In this document: positions 44,966 to 54,323 of the stretch, in pieces
How positions within the stretch are numbered: the first letter of the stretch is position 1
How the letters are laid out: every line of letters begins with the position of its first letter
Assembly (NCBI RefSeq): GCF_002002725.1
Contig: NZ_MUNW01000031.1
Coordinates: 40,959-104,958 of the forward strand
Length of the DNA: 64,000 nt
From: Sinorhizobium sp. A49
Lineage (GTDB): Bacteria > Pseudomonadota > Alphaproteobacteria > Rhizobiales > Rhizobiaceae
Direction: 5' to 3'
Notes under the pieces: generated by a model
What the model was told of the DNA's origin: nothing
Database searches by the model: none
The model's input: only the letters and a program-made list of their open reading frames with translations
Made by a program: the position numbers and the translations under genes

Positions 44966-45128
44966 TCAGATTCGATCCAGATAGTGGAGCAACGCGATAA
45001 CGCCGCCGACGACAACAACGATGTGGGCCATCTGCTTCATTGTCGCGTAGATCGGAAGTTTTTGCACGAACCACAGCATCAGGGCAATGACAGGCCCGTG
45101 ATTGGGATGCTGATTGCGCTGAACATGC
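44966..45128 (-). pseudogene. Small membrane protein with a frameshift
   Basis: From an ATG at 45126-45128 the frame gives MFSAISIPITG; after a one-base shift it continues as IALMLWFVQKLPIYATMKQM and HIVVVVGGVIALLHYLDRI to a stop at 44966. The product resembles the roughly 50-residue hydrophobic proteins common in rhizobial genomes. The similarity is by eye only. Confidence 0.4.
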
Positions 45129-45405
45129 CCAGGGTACTTTGAAGGAGCGGCCTTTTCGACTGTAAATATGCCTGAGTCGGATATCGCCTGTGGGAACTTG
45201 CTAGTTATTGCTCGTGGCAAGTCAACGCGAGGGACGAAACGCGAACAGGCCGCTGTCGGGATCGTCATGTCCAAGGACCGCTGAAGCGGCGCAGGCTACC
45301 AGTCAGCGACTGCTGGCCTAGCTCTCGCCTCAGCTGTGTTGAGTTGACAACCCCGAGACGCGCACCAAAACTCTGCTTTCGTGGTTATGGAGAGATGTAG
45401 CCGCC

Positions 45406-47316
45406 ATGCGAAGTCATGCTTGGCAGATAGGCGCATTTGTCAAACGGCTGCTCGAGCGGGACAGCCATTCAGGTCCTGTTTCGTCGATGCGAAGCTTCTG
45501 GGGCCTTATGCGCGCCTATTGGTTTTCCGAAAGCTGGCGCGAGGCTTGGGGGCTAACGTTCGCCATCCTTGTCCTCACGGCATTTTCCGCCCAGGCCAGC
45601 GTCTGGTTCGCTGTCACTTCGGGCGAGTTAATCAATCAGATCGCCTATTTCCACCATCCAGCCGCACCCACCACGCCCATGGAATTGTTGACAACAGCGG
45701 CAACGCTTGCCGCGATCGCGATCATGAGGGACGTGTGTTTCACCGCTGTCCGCCATTTCTTCTCGACCACGCTGCACCGCAAATGGCGCGCGTGGCTCGA
45801 CCGACGCTTCAACGAAGCATTGCTCGACAGCAACCATACACATTTCCATCTTCTGCAAATGGGCTCCGATGCGTCCGGGTCCGCTGTCCCAGCGCCGGAC
45901 AATATCGATCAGCGTGTCCAGGAGTCTATCAAAGGCTTGACCGGCGGCGCTATCGGGCTGGCAATGGGCATTGCAGGAGTCGTGTTGTCCCTTGGCTTCG
46001 TCGGCAGCAAGCTTATTGAGATGTCGAGCGAGGTCAGAGGGCTTGAGTTCCTGGGCAGCTATGGAAGCGCCTGCTTGGCTTTCCTGGCGGTCGCGATTTA
46101 TGTACCGCTCAACACCGTCATTGCCGCCAAGCTTGGTGGCGTTCTCCAACGCCTGTCGGTACGCATGCAATGGGCGGAGGGAAGCTACCGCACCGAATTG
46201 AACGGACTCCTTCACCGTAGCTTCCATGTTGCCGTCCTCCATGGAGAGAGGGCCCAGGACGCCGTCAACAAGCGCCGGTATCTCGACATTGATCAAACCT
46301 GGGCCAGCCTGAACCGAGTGACTGCCGGCTATATGGGGTTCGAACTGGTCCATAATTTCATCGGCTCGCGGATTGTCGCCTATGTACCCGGCCTGCTCCC
46401 CTACATGGACAACAGGGTCAGCCTGCAGCACTACGTTACGGGTGCTGAACTGGCGACTGCATTGATCAACGAATGCTCGTGGTTCATACACGTGATGCCC
46501 GACATTGCAACGCTGAGGGCGAACGCCCGGCGCATGACCGATCTCGCGAAGGCGATTGAAGCCGTTCAGCGGCCCGAGGAGTTTTATGCGCAAACAGGTC
46601 TCTACGAATTCCAATATACCAAGCAGGACCCGGCACTCGGCCTGACTGTCGAGCACATCGGCCTCCTACACGCGGGAACCGATCTCCCATTTCTCACCGC
46701 CGACAGACTTCAGTTCCTGCCCGGCGAGTGGACCTTGGTCGTTGGCGAGTCAGGGAGCGGTAAGACCTCGCTCATAAAGGCGATAAGTGGTCTTTGGGCG
46801 CACGGTCGCGGCACTGTCGCAACGCCAAGACACGTCAGAACTCTTTATGCCGCCCAGGACGTCAAGCTTCAGGTGGTGTCCTTGAAGGAACTGGTTTGCC
46901 TTCCGGACTCGGCGGGCGATTATCCGGATACGCGTGTCGCGGTGGCGTTGCACGAGGCGGGTCTCGGCGAATTCATCGATGAACTCCCCAAGGATGGCCG
47001 CAACGGCCAGAGCTGGGATCTGCTTCTATCGGGAGGCCAGAAGCAGAAGCTCGTCCTTGCCAGGATCCTTTTGTTACGGCCGGGTCTCCTCTTTCTTGAC
47101 GAGGCCACGAGCGCGCTTGACACTCAGGCAGTTCACGCGTTCCACCAGGCGATCATGGATCATTGCCCGGAGGCGACTGTGATCGCCGTTATGCATGACG
47201 TGTCGCCTATCCGATCAGCAAACGGCGTCGATTTCTTCGACAGCGTGCTCACGATTGAGAGGGGCGTGGCAAAGAAAATGCCCATCGCTGCTTGGCGTCA
47301 GACGGCGGTGAGATGA
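45406..47316 (+). CDS. SbmA/BacA-type ABC transporter with fused ATPase (BclA/YddA-like)
   Basis: A 636-residue half-transporter. The membrane part (about 40-380) has the SbmA/BacA pattern: FSTTLHRKWRAWLDRRF, YRTELNGLLHRSFHVAVLHGE and a DNIDQRVQESI segment. The ATPase has Walker A GESGSGKT (447-454), signature LSGGQ (541-545), Walker B LLFLDE (561-566) and the H-loop VIAVMHD. Homologues take up or export peptides. BclA of Bradyrhizobium protects against plant NCR antimicrobial peptides, and ATPase-free BacA does so in Sinorhizobium. The ATG at 45406 has GGAGAG upstream. It stands alone, between debris on the left and a small secreted protein gene on the right. Confidence 0.9.
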   Translation: MRSHAWQIGAFVKRLLERDSHSGPVSSMRSFWGLMRAYWFSESWREAWGLTFAILVLTAFSAQASVWFAVTSGELINQIAYFHHPAAPTTPMELLTTAATLAAIAIMRDVCFTAVRHFFSTTLHRKWRAWLDRRFNEALLDSNHTHFHLLQMGSDASGSAVPAPDNIDQRVQESIKGLTGGAIGLAMGIAGVVLSLGFVGSKLIEMSSEVRGLEFLGSYGSACLAFLAVAIYVPLNTVIAAKLGGVLQRLSVRMQWAEGSYRTELNGLLHRSFHVAVLHGERAQDAVNKRRYLDIDQTWASLNRVTAGYMGFELVHNFIGSRIVAYVPGLLPYMDNRVSLQHYVTGAELATALINECSWFIHVMPDIATLRANARRMTDLAKAIEAVQRPEEFYAQTGLYEFQYTKQDPALGLTVEHIGLLHAGTDLPFLTADRLQFLPGEWTLVVGESGSGKTSLIKAISGLWAHGRGTVATPRHVRTLYAAQDVKLQVVSLKELVCLPDSAGDYPDTRVAVALHEAGLGEFIDELPKDGRNGQSWDLLLSGGQKQKLVLARILLLRPGLLFLDEATSALDTQAVHAFHQAIMDHCPEATVIAVMHDVSPIRSANGVDFFDSVLTIERGVAKKMPIAAWRQTAVR

Positions 47317-47442
47317 CGGCGGCTAGGGCAGATCACCTCATGCTGTGCGTAGCAATCGGGAACCTCTTCTACATCAGAGTGTTTTTACATTGGATCGGGC
47401 GCTACCGGCATTCCGCCGGCACTCCCGAAATAGGAGACTGTC

Positions 47443-47814
47443 ATGAGAACGTTGTTAATCGCGATTGGGTTGGCGTCTGCTTTGGGCGGGTCTGCGTTCG
47501 CTGCCGAACCCGCCAAGATGGTCGACACCAAGATGGGCAAGGCTTTGGCTGACGAAAAGGGGATGACCCTCTACACTTTCGACAAGGATGCCAAAGACAA
47601 ATCCAACTGCGACAAGGATTGCCTGAAGAAATGGCCGGCATTCCACGCCGCCGCGAACGCTAAGGCGGAAGGAGAATGGTCTCTGGTCAAGGCGGCAGAC
47701 GGCAAGGAAATGTGGGCCTATGAAGGCAAGCCGCTGTACACGTATGCCGAGGACAAAAAGACCGGTGACACCAACGGCGATGGCGTTGGTGGTGTTTGGC
47801 ACCTGGCCAAATAA
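47443..47814 (+). CDS. Small secreted repeat protein (COG4315/Lipoprotein_15 family)
   Basis: A 123-residue exported protein: signal peptide 1-20 (ending AFA) followed by two copies of the family's repeat (GKALADEKGMTLYTFDKDAKDKSNCDKDCLKKWP, and KEMWAYEGKPLYTYAEDKKTGDTNGDGVGGVWH). Two Cys (NCDKDC) may form a disulphide. The function is unknown; relatives lie near redox and metal-stress genes. Here a terminator-like hairpin follows directly. Confidence 0.85.
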   Translation: MRTLLIAIGLASALGGSAFAAEPAKMVDTKMGKALADEKGMTLYTFDKDAKDKSNCDKDCLKKWPAFHAAANAKAEGEWSLVKAADGKEMWAYEGKPLYTYAEDKKTGDTNGDGVGGVWHLAK

Positions 47815-47835
47815 CGAAATCCGCAATCCATTGAA

Positions 47836-47861
47836 CGGGCGGTCTTCCGATCGCCCGCTTT
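47836..47861 (+). terminator. Terminator-like hairpin after the secreted repeat protein
   Basis: CGGGCG and CGCCCG arms with a 10-nt loop are followed by CTTTAA, 22 bp past the stop codon. Confidence 0.55.
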
Positions 47862-48802
47862 AAGGCCAGGCCGCAATTGTGAAACGCCTTCCGGCTCTCG
47901 CCGTAAACTCCATCCGTCGTACCCTGGAGATGCCTTCATTTTTCGCAGGCACAAAAGGAGAATTTGGCTCCGAGCATGCCATTTTCGCGGAAGTCGTCGG
48001 ACCGCCGCTTCAGCGATAGCATGATCATAATCGCGAAGAACAAGCTTCGCGCCGGCAGGCCGCTTGCTACGAGGATTGCATGCCGGACGCAACAATCAAC
48101 TTCGCCGGTGGCCATCGGTGGCAGTGGGCCAGTTTGATGCCTGCCATCGTTTGCTCTCAACTCTAGGATGCGAATGGCGTGGCTGGCTTCAAGGGTTTCG
48201 TAACCCGCAGATCATACCAGGTCGACGGCGCTCATCCGAATGAGAGTAATGTCTTCTACCACAAGGATGACCGCCTTGGCGTCTAGGTTCTCCTGCAAAC
48301 CTATGCTGATTTTAAATCACCACCACTTACGCTCGGCTTCGCCTGCTGGGCTCGTTGGGCTGGAGGCTGCCTGGCGCGACGAAGAGGCGCTGGACCGCTA
48401 CGTTCCTCCCGGCAGGTTTGCCGTTGAAGACGTCGTCCAGAATCCATTGCGGCGCGACAATCAACTGGGAACAGCGTCAATCTGGATGGGAGCGTCTGGT
48501 GATCGTGATGTGTCGGGTGCATTTCTTCTTCCGGCTCAAAGGAAGAATGAAATGCCCGGCAGACACATCACGGATCAACAATCGAGGCTCTATAGCCAAG
48601 CCAAGGTGAGAACAAGACTCGCGCTCTTCGAACGCGAACAACAATCGTCCGCAGTAGTATGCGATCAGAACAAAGCGAGCGATCCACGGTTTCTAACCGC
48701 AAACGGTCTGAACGAAGCTATCAGACCTGATCGTCTGTCAATGGGCAGGCGCGTTGGTCGCGACCGCTACTCGCCCCGACATCAACAATTTGGCGGCTTG
48801 AA
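47862..48802. other. About 940 bp without a recognisable gene
   Basis: Frames of up to 196 codons (48240-48830, plus) and 125 codons (47718-48095, minus) have no family similarity I can recognise and no convincing ribosome site. The block is probably decayed DNA; it ends at the repeat at 48803. Confidence 0.45.
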
Positions 48803-48865
48803 CTGCAAGCCTTGTAGCTTGTTGCTGTGATGTTCTCTTGGGCCACGAAGATCGCATAATGTATC
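48803..48865 (+). repeat. 63-bp repeat ending in the dif-like motif (copy C)
   Basis: This matches copy A at 32634-32692 along its length, with a 4-bp duplication (TTGTAGCTTGTTG in place of TTGTTG) and small changes near the right end. It finishes with gatcgcataatgtatc at 48850-48865. Shortly after the motif A and C both contain GGAAT and GGGCG, so weak similarity continues to the right. Confidence 0.75.
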
Positions 48866-48911
48866 GAGCGGAATTTCGGGCGCGCCACCGACCTTTTTGA
48901 ACAACAATCGC

Positions 48912-49178
48912 CTATGAGTTTTTCGGTTTGCGACCCGAACGCAAAGGCGGCGGGCGCGAGGAATTTGAGCCCACTTCAGAAAACAATTCGGCGACATTGA
49001 CCCCAAGGACATTCGCCAGCGCTTCTAAGGCGGAGACGGTCACATTCTCCATACCGCGCTCAATACGTCCCACATATGAGCGGTCGATGCTCGCCTCCAA
49101 AGCAAGTCTCTCCTGCGAAAGCCCTTTGGCGACGCGTAGCCTGCGTAGGTTCCATCCAATGGTTTGCCTGATGTCCAT
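48912..49178 (-). CDS. XRE-family transcriptional regulator
   Basis: An 88-residue Cro/CI-type regulator, almost entirely a five-helix HTH (IGWNLRRLRVAKGLSQERLALEASIDRSYVGRIERG) with a short VAELF-containing end and a basic tail. It closely resembles the headless copy at 44442-44702. Both lie on the minus strand about 50 bp beyond a dif-like motif. Divergent from it is a broken lysR gene, so its present target is unclear; proteins of this size often control mobile elements or toxin genes. Confidence 0.88.
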   Translation of the reverse strand: MDIRQTIGWNLRRLRVAKGLSQERLALEASIDRSYVGRIERGMENVTVSALEALANVLGVNVAELFSEVGSNSSRPPPLRSGRKPKNS

Positions 49179-49312
49179 AGCTCACCATGCGATATTGGCG
49201 GCTTGACAATCGACGGACTGTGAGTCCCTAATTATAGGCTAAAACGTAACGGGATGCGCTGGCTCGATTGGCCGGTTCATTGAGATCGTTCTCGTTAGAT
49301 GGGGCCAGGGCT

Positions 49313-50184
49313 ATGGAACTTCGCCAGCTAAACTATTTCGTGGCGGTTGCCGAGGAGCTGCATTTCGGCCGGGCGGCAGCCCGGGTGCATATCGCCCAAC
49401 CGGCCTTGAGCTGTCAGATCCAGTCGCTGGAAAGGGAACTCGGCGTTCGCCTGCTGGAGCGCTCAACCAGAAAGGTCGAACTGACCCGGGCAGGGGAGAT
49501 CTACTACGATCGCTGTGTGCGGATCCTGGGCGATGTCGACCTGTCGGCCGAGGCAAGGCGAGGCGCAAGATCAGGATCGGAACCGTCTATCCCGCGACCA
49601 TTGGTGTGCTGCCGGCGTTCCTGGCCCGCATCGGCCGCAAATATCCCGATATCGAGCTGCATATATCCAGCGGCTCTACCAACGACATCATCCGCGGCCT
49701 GGAGAACGGCCAGATCAATCTCGGCTTCATCCGCCCGGTCGAAAACATCGGCTCGCTCAGGTTCTTCTCGATCGCCCATGAGCGCTATCTTCTGGCGGTG
49801 GAAAAGACCAGCGCACTGCTTGCCCGTAGCGAGATCGGCATCGAGGATCTGAAGGGGGAGAAGATCATCTCGTTCTCGCGTCAGAACCTTAGTTATACCG
49901 AGCGCTACTTTGCTGAAAAGTTCGAGGAGCATGATCTGTCGAAGAGCATCGCGTACACCTGCGACGACACCTTCTCGCTGGTGTCACTGGTCTCGGCCGG
50001 TCTTGGCATTGGCTTTGCGCCGGAATGGACATTGGATCTTCCCAGCCGCAATTTCGAGCTCAGGAAGGTGAGAGGTGTCGACTTCAGGATCGGGCTTGGG
50101 GTCGCCTGGTCCAAGGACGATCCAACGGCTGCCCGTGACGACATTATCGATATCGCACGATCGCTGGTCAGGGCGGGCAGGTGA
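49313..50184 (+). pseudogene. LysR-family regulator with a frameshift
   Basis: From ATG 49313 the frame encodes a full winged HTH (MELRQLNYFVAVAEELHFGR, ARVHIAQPALSCQIQSLE, STRKVELTRAG). Near 49555-49570 a deletion of about 30-40 bp shifts the frame. The effector domain then continues in another frame (IRIGTVYPATIGVLPAFLARI to IARSLVRAGR) to a stop at 50182-50184. Unless the shift is a sequencing error the gene is dead. A more decayed copy of its 3' half lies at 63557-63859, and its last 20 bp recur at 54931, beyond the four-gene block that follows. Confidence 0.85.
50158..50177 (+). repeat. 20-bp direct repeat, left copy (3' end of lysR)
   Basis: CGATCGCTGGTCAGGGCGGG, within the last codons of the broken lysR, is repeated exactly at 54931-54950. 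Weaker similarity extends on both sides (GACGACAT-ATCGAT before, GGTGAGG after). The pair brackets the four-gene block at 50729-54869. Confidence 0.85.
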
Positions 50185-50728
50185 GGGCGCGGGTACCGGC
50201 GGTCGCTCCTTTGCGACCCCTCGACCAACCGGAGCGGCTTGCCGGGCCTAGGCTTCCCGGATCCCGGCCGTTGGCCGTCGCGATGCTGATCCTCCGAGAC
50301 GAGGCTTTTAACCGGTCAAGCAGCGCGCGAACGGGCTCTGGCGGCGTTGCTGCCGGCGCCTGGTACGCTCGTTAAGAATTGTTCAGTTCAGCAGTTTGAT
50401 AGCCTCCAAAAATTGGCGGCGACATCCTCAAACCCATTGTCCTGTCGGTTGGGATCGACGCCACCCTCGGCGGCATTGCGAGCCCGTCAAAGTGGTTCAG
50501 TTCGTAACGTTCTGTTTTGGCGCGTCGCGAACTCAAAAACAACTATAACTTGCAAATTGTATTGCTAAATCAATTTATGAGCGCCATCGTTGCCGGGTTG
50601 TCTTCGAGCGCAATACCGGACCCGTTGGGATGCCATCGACCTACGCAAAGCCATTCGGCAATGCACTGGCATCACTTCGCTTAACATTTTGTAATAATTG
50701 AATTTGTTTAACTCAGGGAGCGTTTCCG
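50185..50728. other. 544-bp leader region of the four-gene block
   Basis: No gene is seen. The right half (from about 50530) is clearly more AT-rich than the surroundings, with TTGCAAATTGTATTGCTAAAT and TTAACATTTTGTAATAATTG stretches. That suits a promoter and suggests foreign DNA. No clear operator is found. Confidence 0.45.
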
Positions 50729-51301
50729 ATGTATGCCGAGCACTATGCGCAAGTCATCCAATATGTATGGGGTTACGTCGGTGCGAGATCCTATTTGCTT
50801 CAGGGCGATCTGCAGACAGTAGCGCAGAATATACCCCGCCTGCGGTTGGACGGGCCCGGGATATACTCCCTTTGGTTGAAGTCTTCATTCCACGAAAACA
50901 AATACGTTCCGACCTATGTCGGATTTACCTCGCGGCCGATACAAACGAGATTGGGCGAGCATGCTCGGTTCGGAAAGATCGGCGAGCTTTACTCCGGATT
51001 ACCCGACGGTGCGGCAACGACAGGTGGATTTGGCGTTCTTGCGCTGGAGCTTCCCACGCCGATGGCGCGCGCAATGGAATCTGTGTTCCTGGAAACCTTC
51101 GACTTCGCGCAGAATACAGCCGACAACCTTTTGTCCCGCGCACTGCGGCCGTGGACCGTCGACGCTGATCTTTCCGAAGATGCGCCGATGCCTGAAAGCG
51201 CAGGGGATATCGAGGCGTTCAACGACATTCTGACGGCAATCTCCGACCAGCTGGACGCTCTACAGCAACTGCAGGGAAAGCTGATGGAACTGAAAGGCTG
51301 A
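50729..51301 (+). CDS. GIY-YIG nuclease-like protein
   Basis: A 190-residue protein with a GIY-YIG fold in its middle: GIYSLWL (Gly44-Ile45-Tyr46), YVGFTS (Tyr63-Val64-Gly65), the catalytic-position Arg74 in QTRLGEH, a candidate metal Glu at 117 or 122 (MESVFLETF) and an Asn at 133. GIY-YIG enzymes cut DNA with one metal ion. A 40-residue N-terminal helical part precedes the domain, and the C-terminal 30 residues (LTAISDQLDALQQLQGKLMELKG) form a short coiled coil that could bind the helical proteins encoded next. It starts the four-gene block with an AGGGAG site. Confidence 0.72.
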   Translation: MYAEHYAQVIQYVWGYVGARSYLLQGDLQTVAQNIPRLRLDGPGIYSLWLKSSFHENKYVPTYVGFTSRPIQTRLGEHARFGKIGELYSGLPDGAATTGGFGVLALELPTPMARAMESVFLETFDFAQNTADNLLSRALRPWTVDADLSEDAPMPESAGDIEAFNDILTAISDQLDALQQLQGKLMELKG

Positions 51302-51448
51302 TCCACCAGTCCTTCCCGCGACCTCACGGCCTAGTCGGAAAGCAACCATCTCTCCGAACATCTTCTTACTCGCGTGCTTGCCGTGCGGACGCTCACTCGC
51401 TCGGCCCAACACTCTTGCTCTCATCTGATCCGAAAAAGGAGAACGTCC

Positions 51449-53245
51449 ATGCCTGGAATTTCAGCCGAGGATTCCAATGCCATCGTCACTGTCGATCATC
51501 GCGAGTATAGCCTCAGGACCGTGCCAGCCTTCGATGATCCGCTGGTGCAGCGAGAGGCAAAGGCGGTCATGGGCCAACTGAGCCTTAAGGATGTGACCCA
51601 GAACCTGGATCTGTCCGTGGAGTTGTTCCATGTGGCTTATAACGGCGTTGCTGGCGCCAAGGGCGGGGCATTGCAAGCCGATATCGCCGGTTTGCAGAGC
51701 CGCCTGGCGATGCTGTGCAACGACTGCGTTATCACGATGACCTCGTTCGAAGCCGAGACCCGCAACATCATCGACCTTTTGCAGCAGTCCTACCGTTGGT
51801 TGACAAAGGGGCAGGAGCCGCTCGCGATCAAGAAGCTGGCGCATTGCAAAACGTGCTCGAGCAACATGTCGGAAAAGGCCGGCGTGCTTGCCGACAAGTT
51901 CAAGGGCCTGCAAGTGGAATCCAGCAGAGCGAAGTCCAACACCATTCTAGAGGAGGCCAGCGAACGAGACCGATTGCTGGCCGCTGAGAAGGCGGAACGA
52001 GAGGTGATCGCGAAGCAGAACGCTGAGCAGGTCAATCAGCAGGAACTCGTCAGCCAGATTTCCAATGCACAGACGCTCTACGAGGAAGCCAAAACTCGTG
52101 AAGAGAAGGAGGCAACGAAAGCGCTGGTGATGGGTGTCGTTGGCGCGATCACCGGCGCGATCGGCGCCGGCCTTGGAGCGTTCACGGCATCCCAAAATCC
52201 GGTCGGGACGGTCTTGAACAAGGCCGGCAATGCCATCGAGAAGAACGATCGGATCACCTCCGCCAAAGCCGGGACCGACGAAGCCAAGAAGCAGTCCGAC
52301 GACGCGCAGAGGAAGTTTATCGAAGCTCAGGACCAGCAGTCGGGCAAGAAACTCACCAACGACAAGATCAAGTCCGAGCTCGATGCGTTGAACGAAGCTC
52401 TGGCCAAAATGGAACAGGACGGCAAAGCCAAGGATGACGACATAGCCGCATTGAAGAAAAAGCGCGATGCCAAAAAGGAGGATCTGGCGAAGGCAGCCGC
52501 GGAGCTCGACAAGATGGCGGCGAAGGTCGACGCACTTGAGAAGGATGCGAACGCCGCGACCAAGGCATATGCAGCAGCTGGGGCGGCGCTCAAGGATCTG
52601 GCAGCCGCCACCAATCAGATGGCCAGCAAAGCTGCAAATGCGGAGGACTCGATCCACGAGGAAAAAATGAAATTCCTCAATCAGAAGATTGAACTTGAGA
52701 ACCAGAAGCGGGCGTCGCTGGTCGCCATGGCTGGCTACGCGGAATCCCTGAAGAATCTTAAGATTGAGGAGGGTAACGCGACCTTGTCGGTCGATTCCCT
52801 GCACAGCGCGATCGATGCACTTGGCAAGATCATCGGCACGTTGACGAACGCATCGCTCTTCTGGGATCAGATGTCCAACTATTGCGGTCGCATGACCAAC
52901 GAGGGCTTTCAGAGAGATATTGAGGACTTGAAGGAACTCGACGCCAAGGACCGGCTCGCCGAGTACCAGGCTCCCGAGTTCATGAAGACCTTCCTGATCT
53001 ACATGTGCCAGTGGGTCGCGTTGAACGGTCTGTCCGGTGACTATCTGAAATCCGCCGGCGCAGCGCAGGCGAAGGCGGTGAAGTACCTGCAGGATTCACC
53101 GACCATCGAAGAGGCCATTCGCCGGGCGCCGGAGCTAGCTAAAAATCTCAGCATCATCGTCGAGCAGGACCTGTCTGAATCCCGCCGTGCCACCATCGAA
53201 CTCGAACAGCAGCGTGCTTTGATCGAACAGGCTCGCGCGGCCTGA
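51449..53245 (+). CDS. Large helical protein with hydrophobic hairpin, alpha-pore-forming-like (component 1)
   Basis: A 598-residue, almost wholly helical protein without a signal peptide. Residues 1-220 are amphipathic helices with CxxC-like pairs (LCNDC, HCKTC). Residues 225-247 are a glycine/alanine-rich hydrophobic stretch (ALVMGVVGAITGAIGAGLGA). Residues 270-430 are highly charged coiled coil, and the end holds SLFWDQMSNYC (469-479). Long coiled coil around one hydrophobic 'tongue' is the layout of ClyA/XaxA/YaxA/MakA alpha-pore-forming toxins. The assignment rests on layout, not on clear sequence identity; an SMC-like or cytoskeletal protein is the alternative. The ATG at 51449 follows AAAAGGAG. 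It is 27 bp upstream of component 2. Confidence 0.7.
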   Translation: MPGISAEDSNAIVTVDHREYSLRTVPAFDDPLVQREAKAVMGQLSLKDVTQNLDLSVELFHVAYNGVAGAKGGALQADIAGLQSRLAMLCNDCVITMTSFEAETRNIIDLLQQSYRWLTKGQEPLAIKKLAHCKTCSSNMSEKAGVLADKFKGLQVESSRAKSNTILEEASERDRLLAAEKAEREVIAKQNAEQVNQQELVSQISNAQTLYEEAKTREEKEATKALVMGVVGAITGAIGAGLGAFTASQNPVGTVLNKAGNAIEKNDRITSAKAGTDEAKKQSDDAQRKFIEAQDQQSGKKLTNDKIKSELDALNEALAKMEQDGKAKDDDIAALKKKRDAKKEDLAKAAAELDKMAAKVDALEKDANAATKAYAAAGAALKDLAAATNQMASKAANAEDSIHEEKMKFLNQKIELENQKRASLVAMAGYAESLKNLKIEEGNATLSVDSLHSAIDALGKIIGTLTNASLFWDQMSNYCGRMTNEGFQRDIEDLKELDAKDRLAEYQAPEFMKTFLIYMCQWVALNGLSGDYLKSAGAAQAKAVKYLQDSPTIEEAIRRAPELAKNLSIIVEQDLSESRRATIELEQQRALIEQARAA

Positions 53246-53272
53246 TCCTCAATGCTTGCAGGAGACATGATC

Positions 53273-54223
53273 ATGAACAACGTTGCAATCGCAGGGAATG
53301 AACAGACCGGCAGCCAGCAGGTTGTCGAATTCAAGACAATTCTCCAGCAACTGACGCAAGCCTCGGAGCTTTTGAAGGAGCAAAAGACGGAGGAAGCCAC
53401 GGCATCGATTTTGGCGATGTCGGATACCGTGGACTATCTGCACTCCCAAGCCAAGCTTGGTGAGCGCATGTATGCCAAGGAGCAACAGGTTACGTCCGAG
53501 CTCGTGAAATCAATCATTTCCGACCTGGGTCTGTTGAACCAAAAGATCACCGGGATCCAACAGGAGATTGCCAAGGTCAGCATCGAGATCCACAAGGATG
53601 AGCAAGACGCTGAACTTCTCAATCAGCGGATCGGCCAGTTGGTCGATCAGATGAGAGCCGCCGAGATCGAACTCGCCCATCATCGCCGAAAGCTGGACGA
53701 GCTAAACGACAAGTCGGCGGCGAGTATCGTCAGGTCAATTTTTTGTCTCGGGCTCGACCGTGCAATCATGGGGATCATCACCCTGGTCGATCAGGACGAG
53801 GCCCGGATCCGCTCGCTGAACGACGAGAGGCAAAGATATCGGCAAGAGCGTGAAAATGACGAAGGGCGGCTCAATGCAACCCGTGACCTGTTGTCGAGCT
53901 TGCAAAGCCAGCGGGATGAGTACACCCGCACCATCAAGCAATTGGAGGTGGCGGAAGACACTCTTCACCAAAATGAAAAAACGGCCCGGCGTAAGCTGGC
54001 GTACTTTACGGACATCTCTCTATTCTATGGGAAATTGCAGGCCATGTGCGAGGGAATCGAGACCAACATCGCTTCCGTCGCTGACGTCGTCCAAGAGTTG
54101 AACGACGCTCAACCCCGGATCGTTGACATTGATGCGTCCGGTTCGGAGCTAATTTCGCTCAAGGCTGCTCTCTACAAGTTTGATGCCTTGCTCGGCAGCG
54201 AGCCCATCGACGCACTTTTCTAG
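53273..54223 (+). CDS. Helical protein, alpha-pore-forming-like (component 2)
   Basis: A 316-residue helical protein with the same plan as its upstream neighbour, but shorter: N-terminal helices, a coiled coil at about 85-147, one moderately hydrophobic segment (SIVRSIFCLGLDRAIMGIITLV, 151-172), a second coiled coil to 240, then SLFYGKLQAMC (249-259). The S-L-F-aromatic...C motif near the end matches component 1, which suggests that both derive from one family and form a two-part complex. No signal peptide is present. Of three nearby ATGs, 53273 has the best spacing from GGAG. The next gene lies 100 bp downstream. Confidence 0.7.
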   Translation: MNNVAIAGNEQTGSQQVVEFKTILQQLTQASELLKEQKTEEATASILAMSDTVDYLHSQAKLGERMYAKEQQVTSELVKSIISDLGLLNQKITGIQQEIAKVSIEIHKDEQDAELLNQRIGQLVDQMRAAEIELAHHRRKLDELNDKSAASIVRSIFCLGLDRAIMGIITLVDQDEARIRSLNDERQRYRQERENDEGRLNATRDLLSSLQSQRDEYTRTIKQLEVAEDTLHQNEKTARRKLAYFTDISLFYGKLQAMCEGIETNIASVADVVQELNDAQPRIVDIDASGSELISLKAALYKFDALLGSEPIDALF

Positions 54224-54323
54224 AGCGCGAGTTGGGGGGGGGCGGGATCCGCCCCTCGATCTCCTTTGTTGCCAAAACACAATTAGCCGTCTTGATTCAG
54301 TTTGTTTCTGGAGGAAATCTGAG

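Noticed and set aside
48240..48830. 196-codon plus-strand frame
   Set aside because: No ribosome site, no recognisable family, and it runs through the repeated sequence at 48803.
51449..53245. Component 1 as an SMC or RecN ATPase
   Set aside because: Long coiled coil is present, but there is no P-loop or ABC signature.
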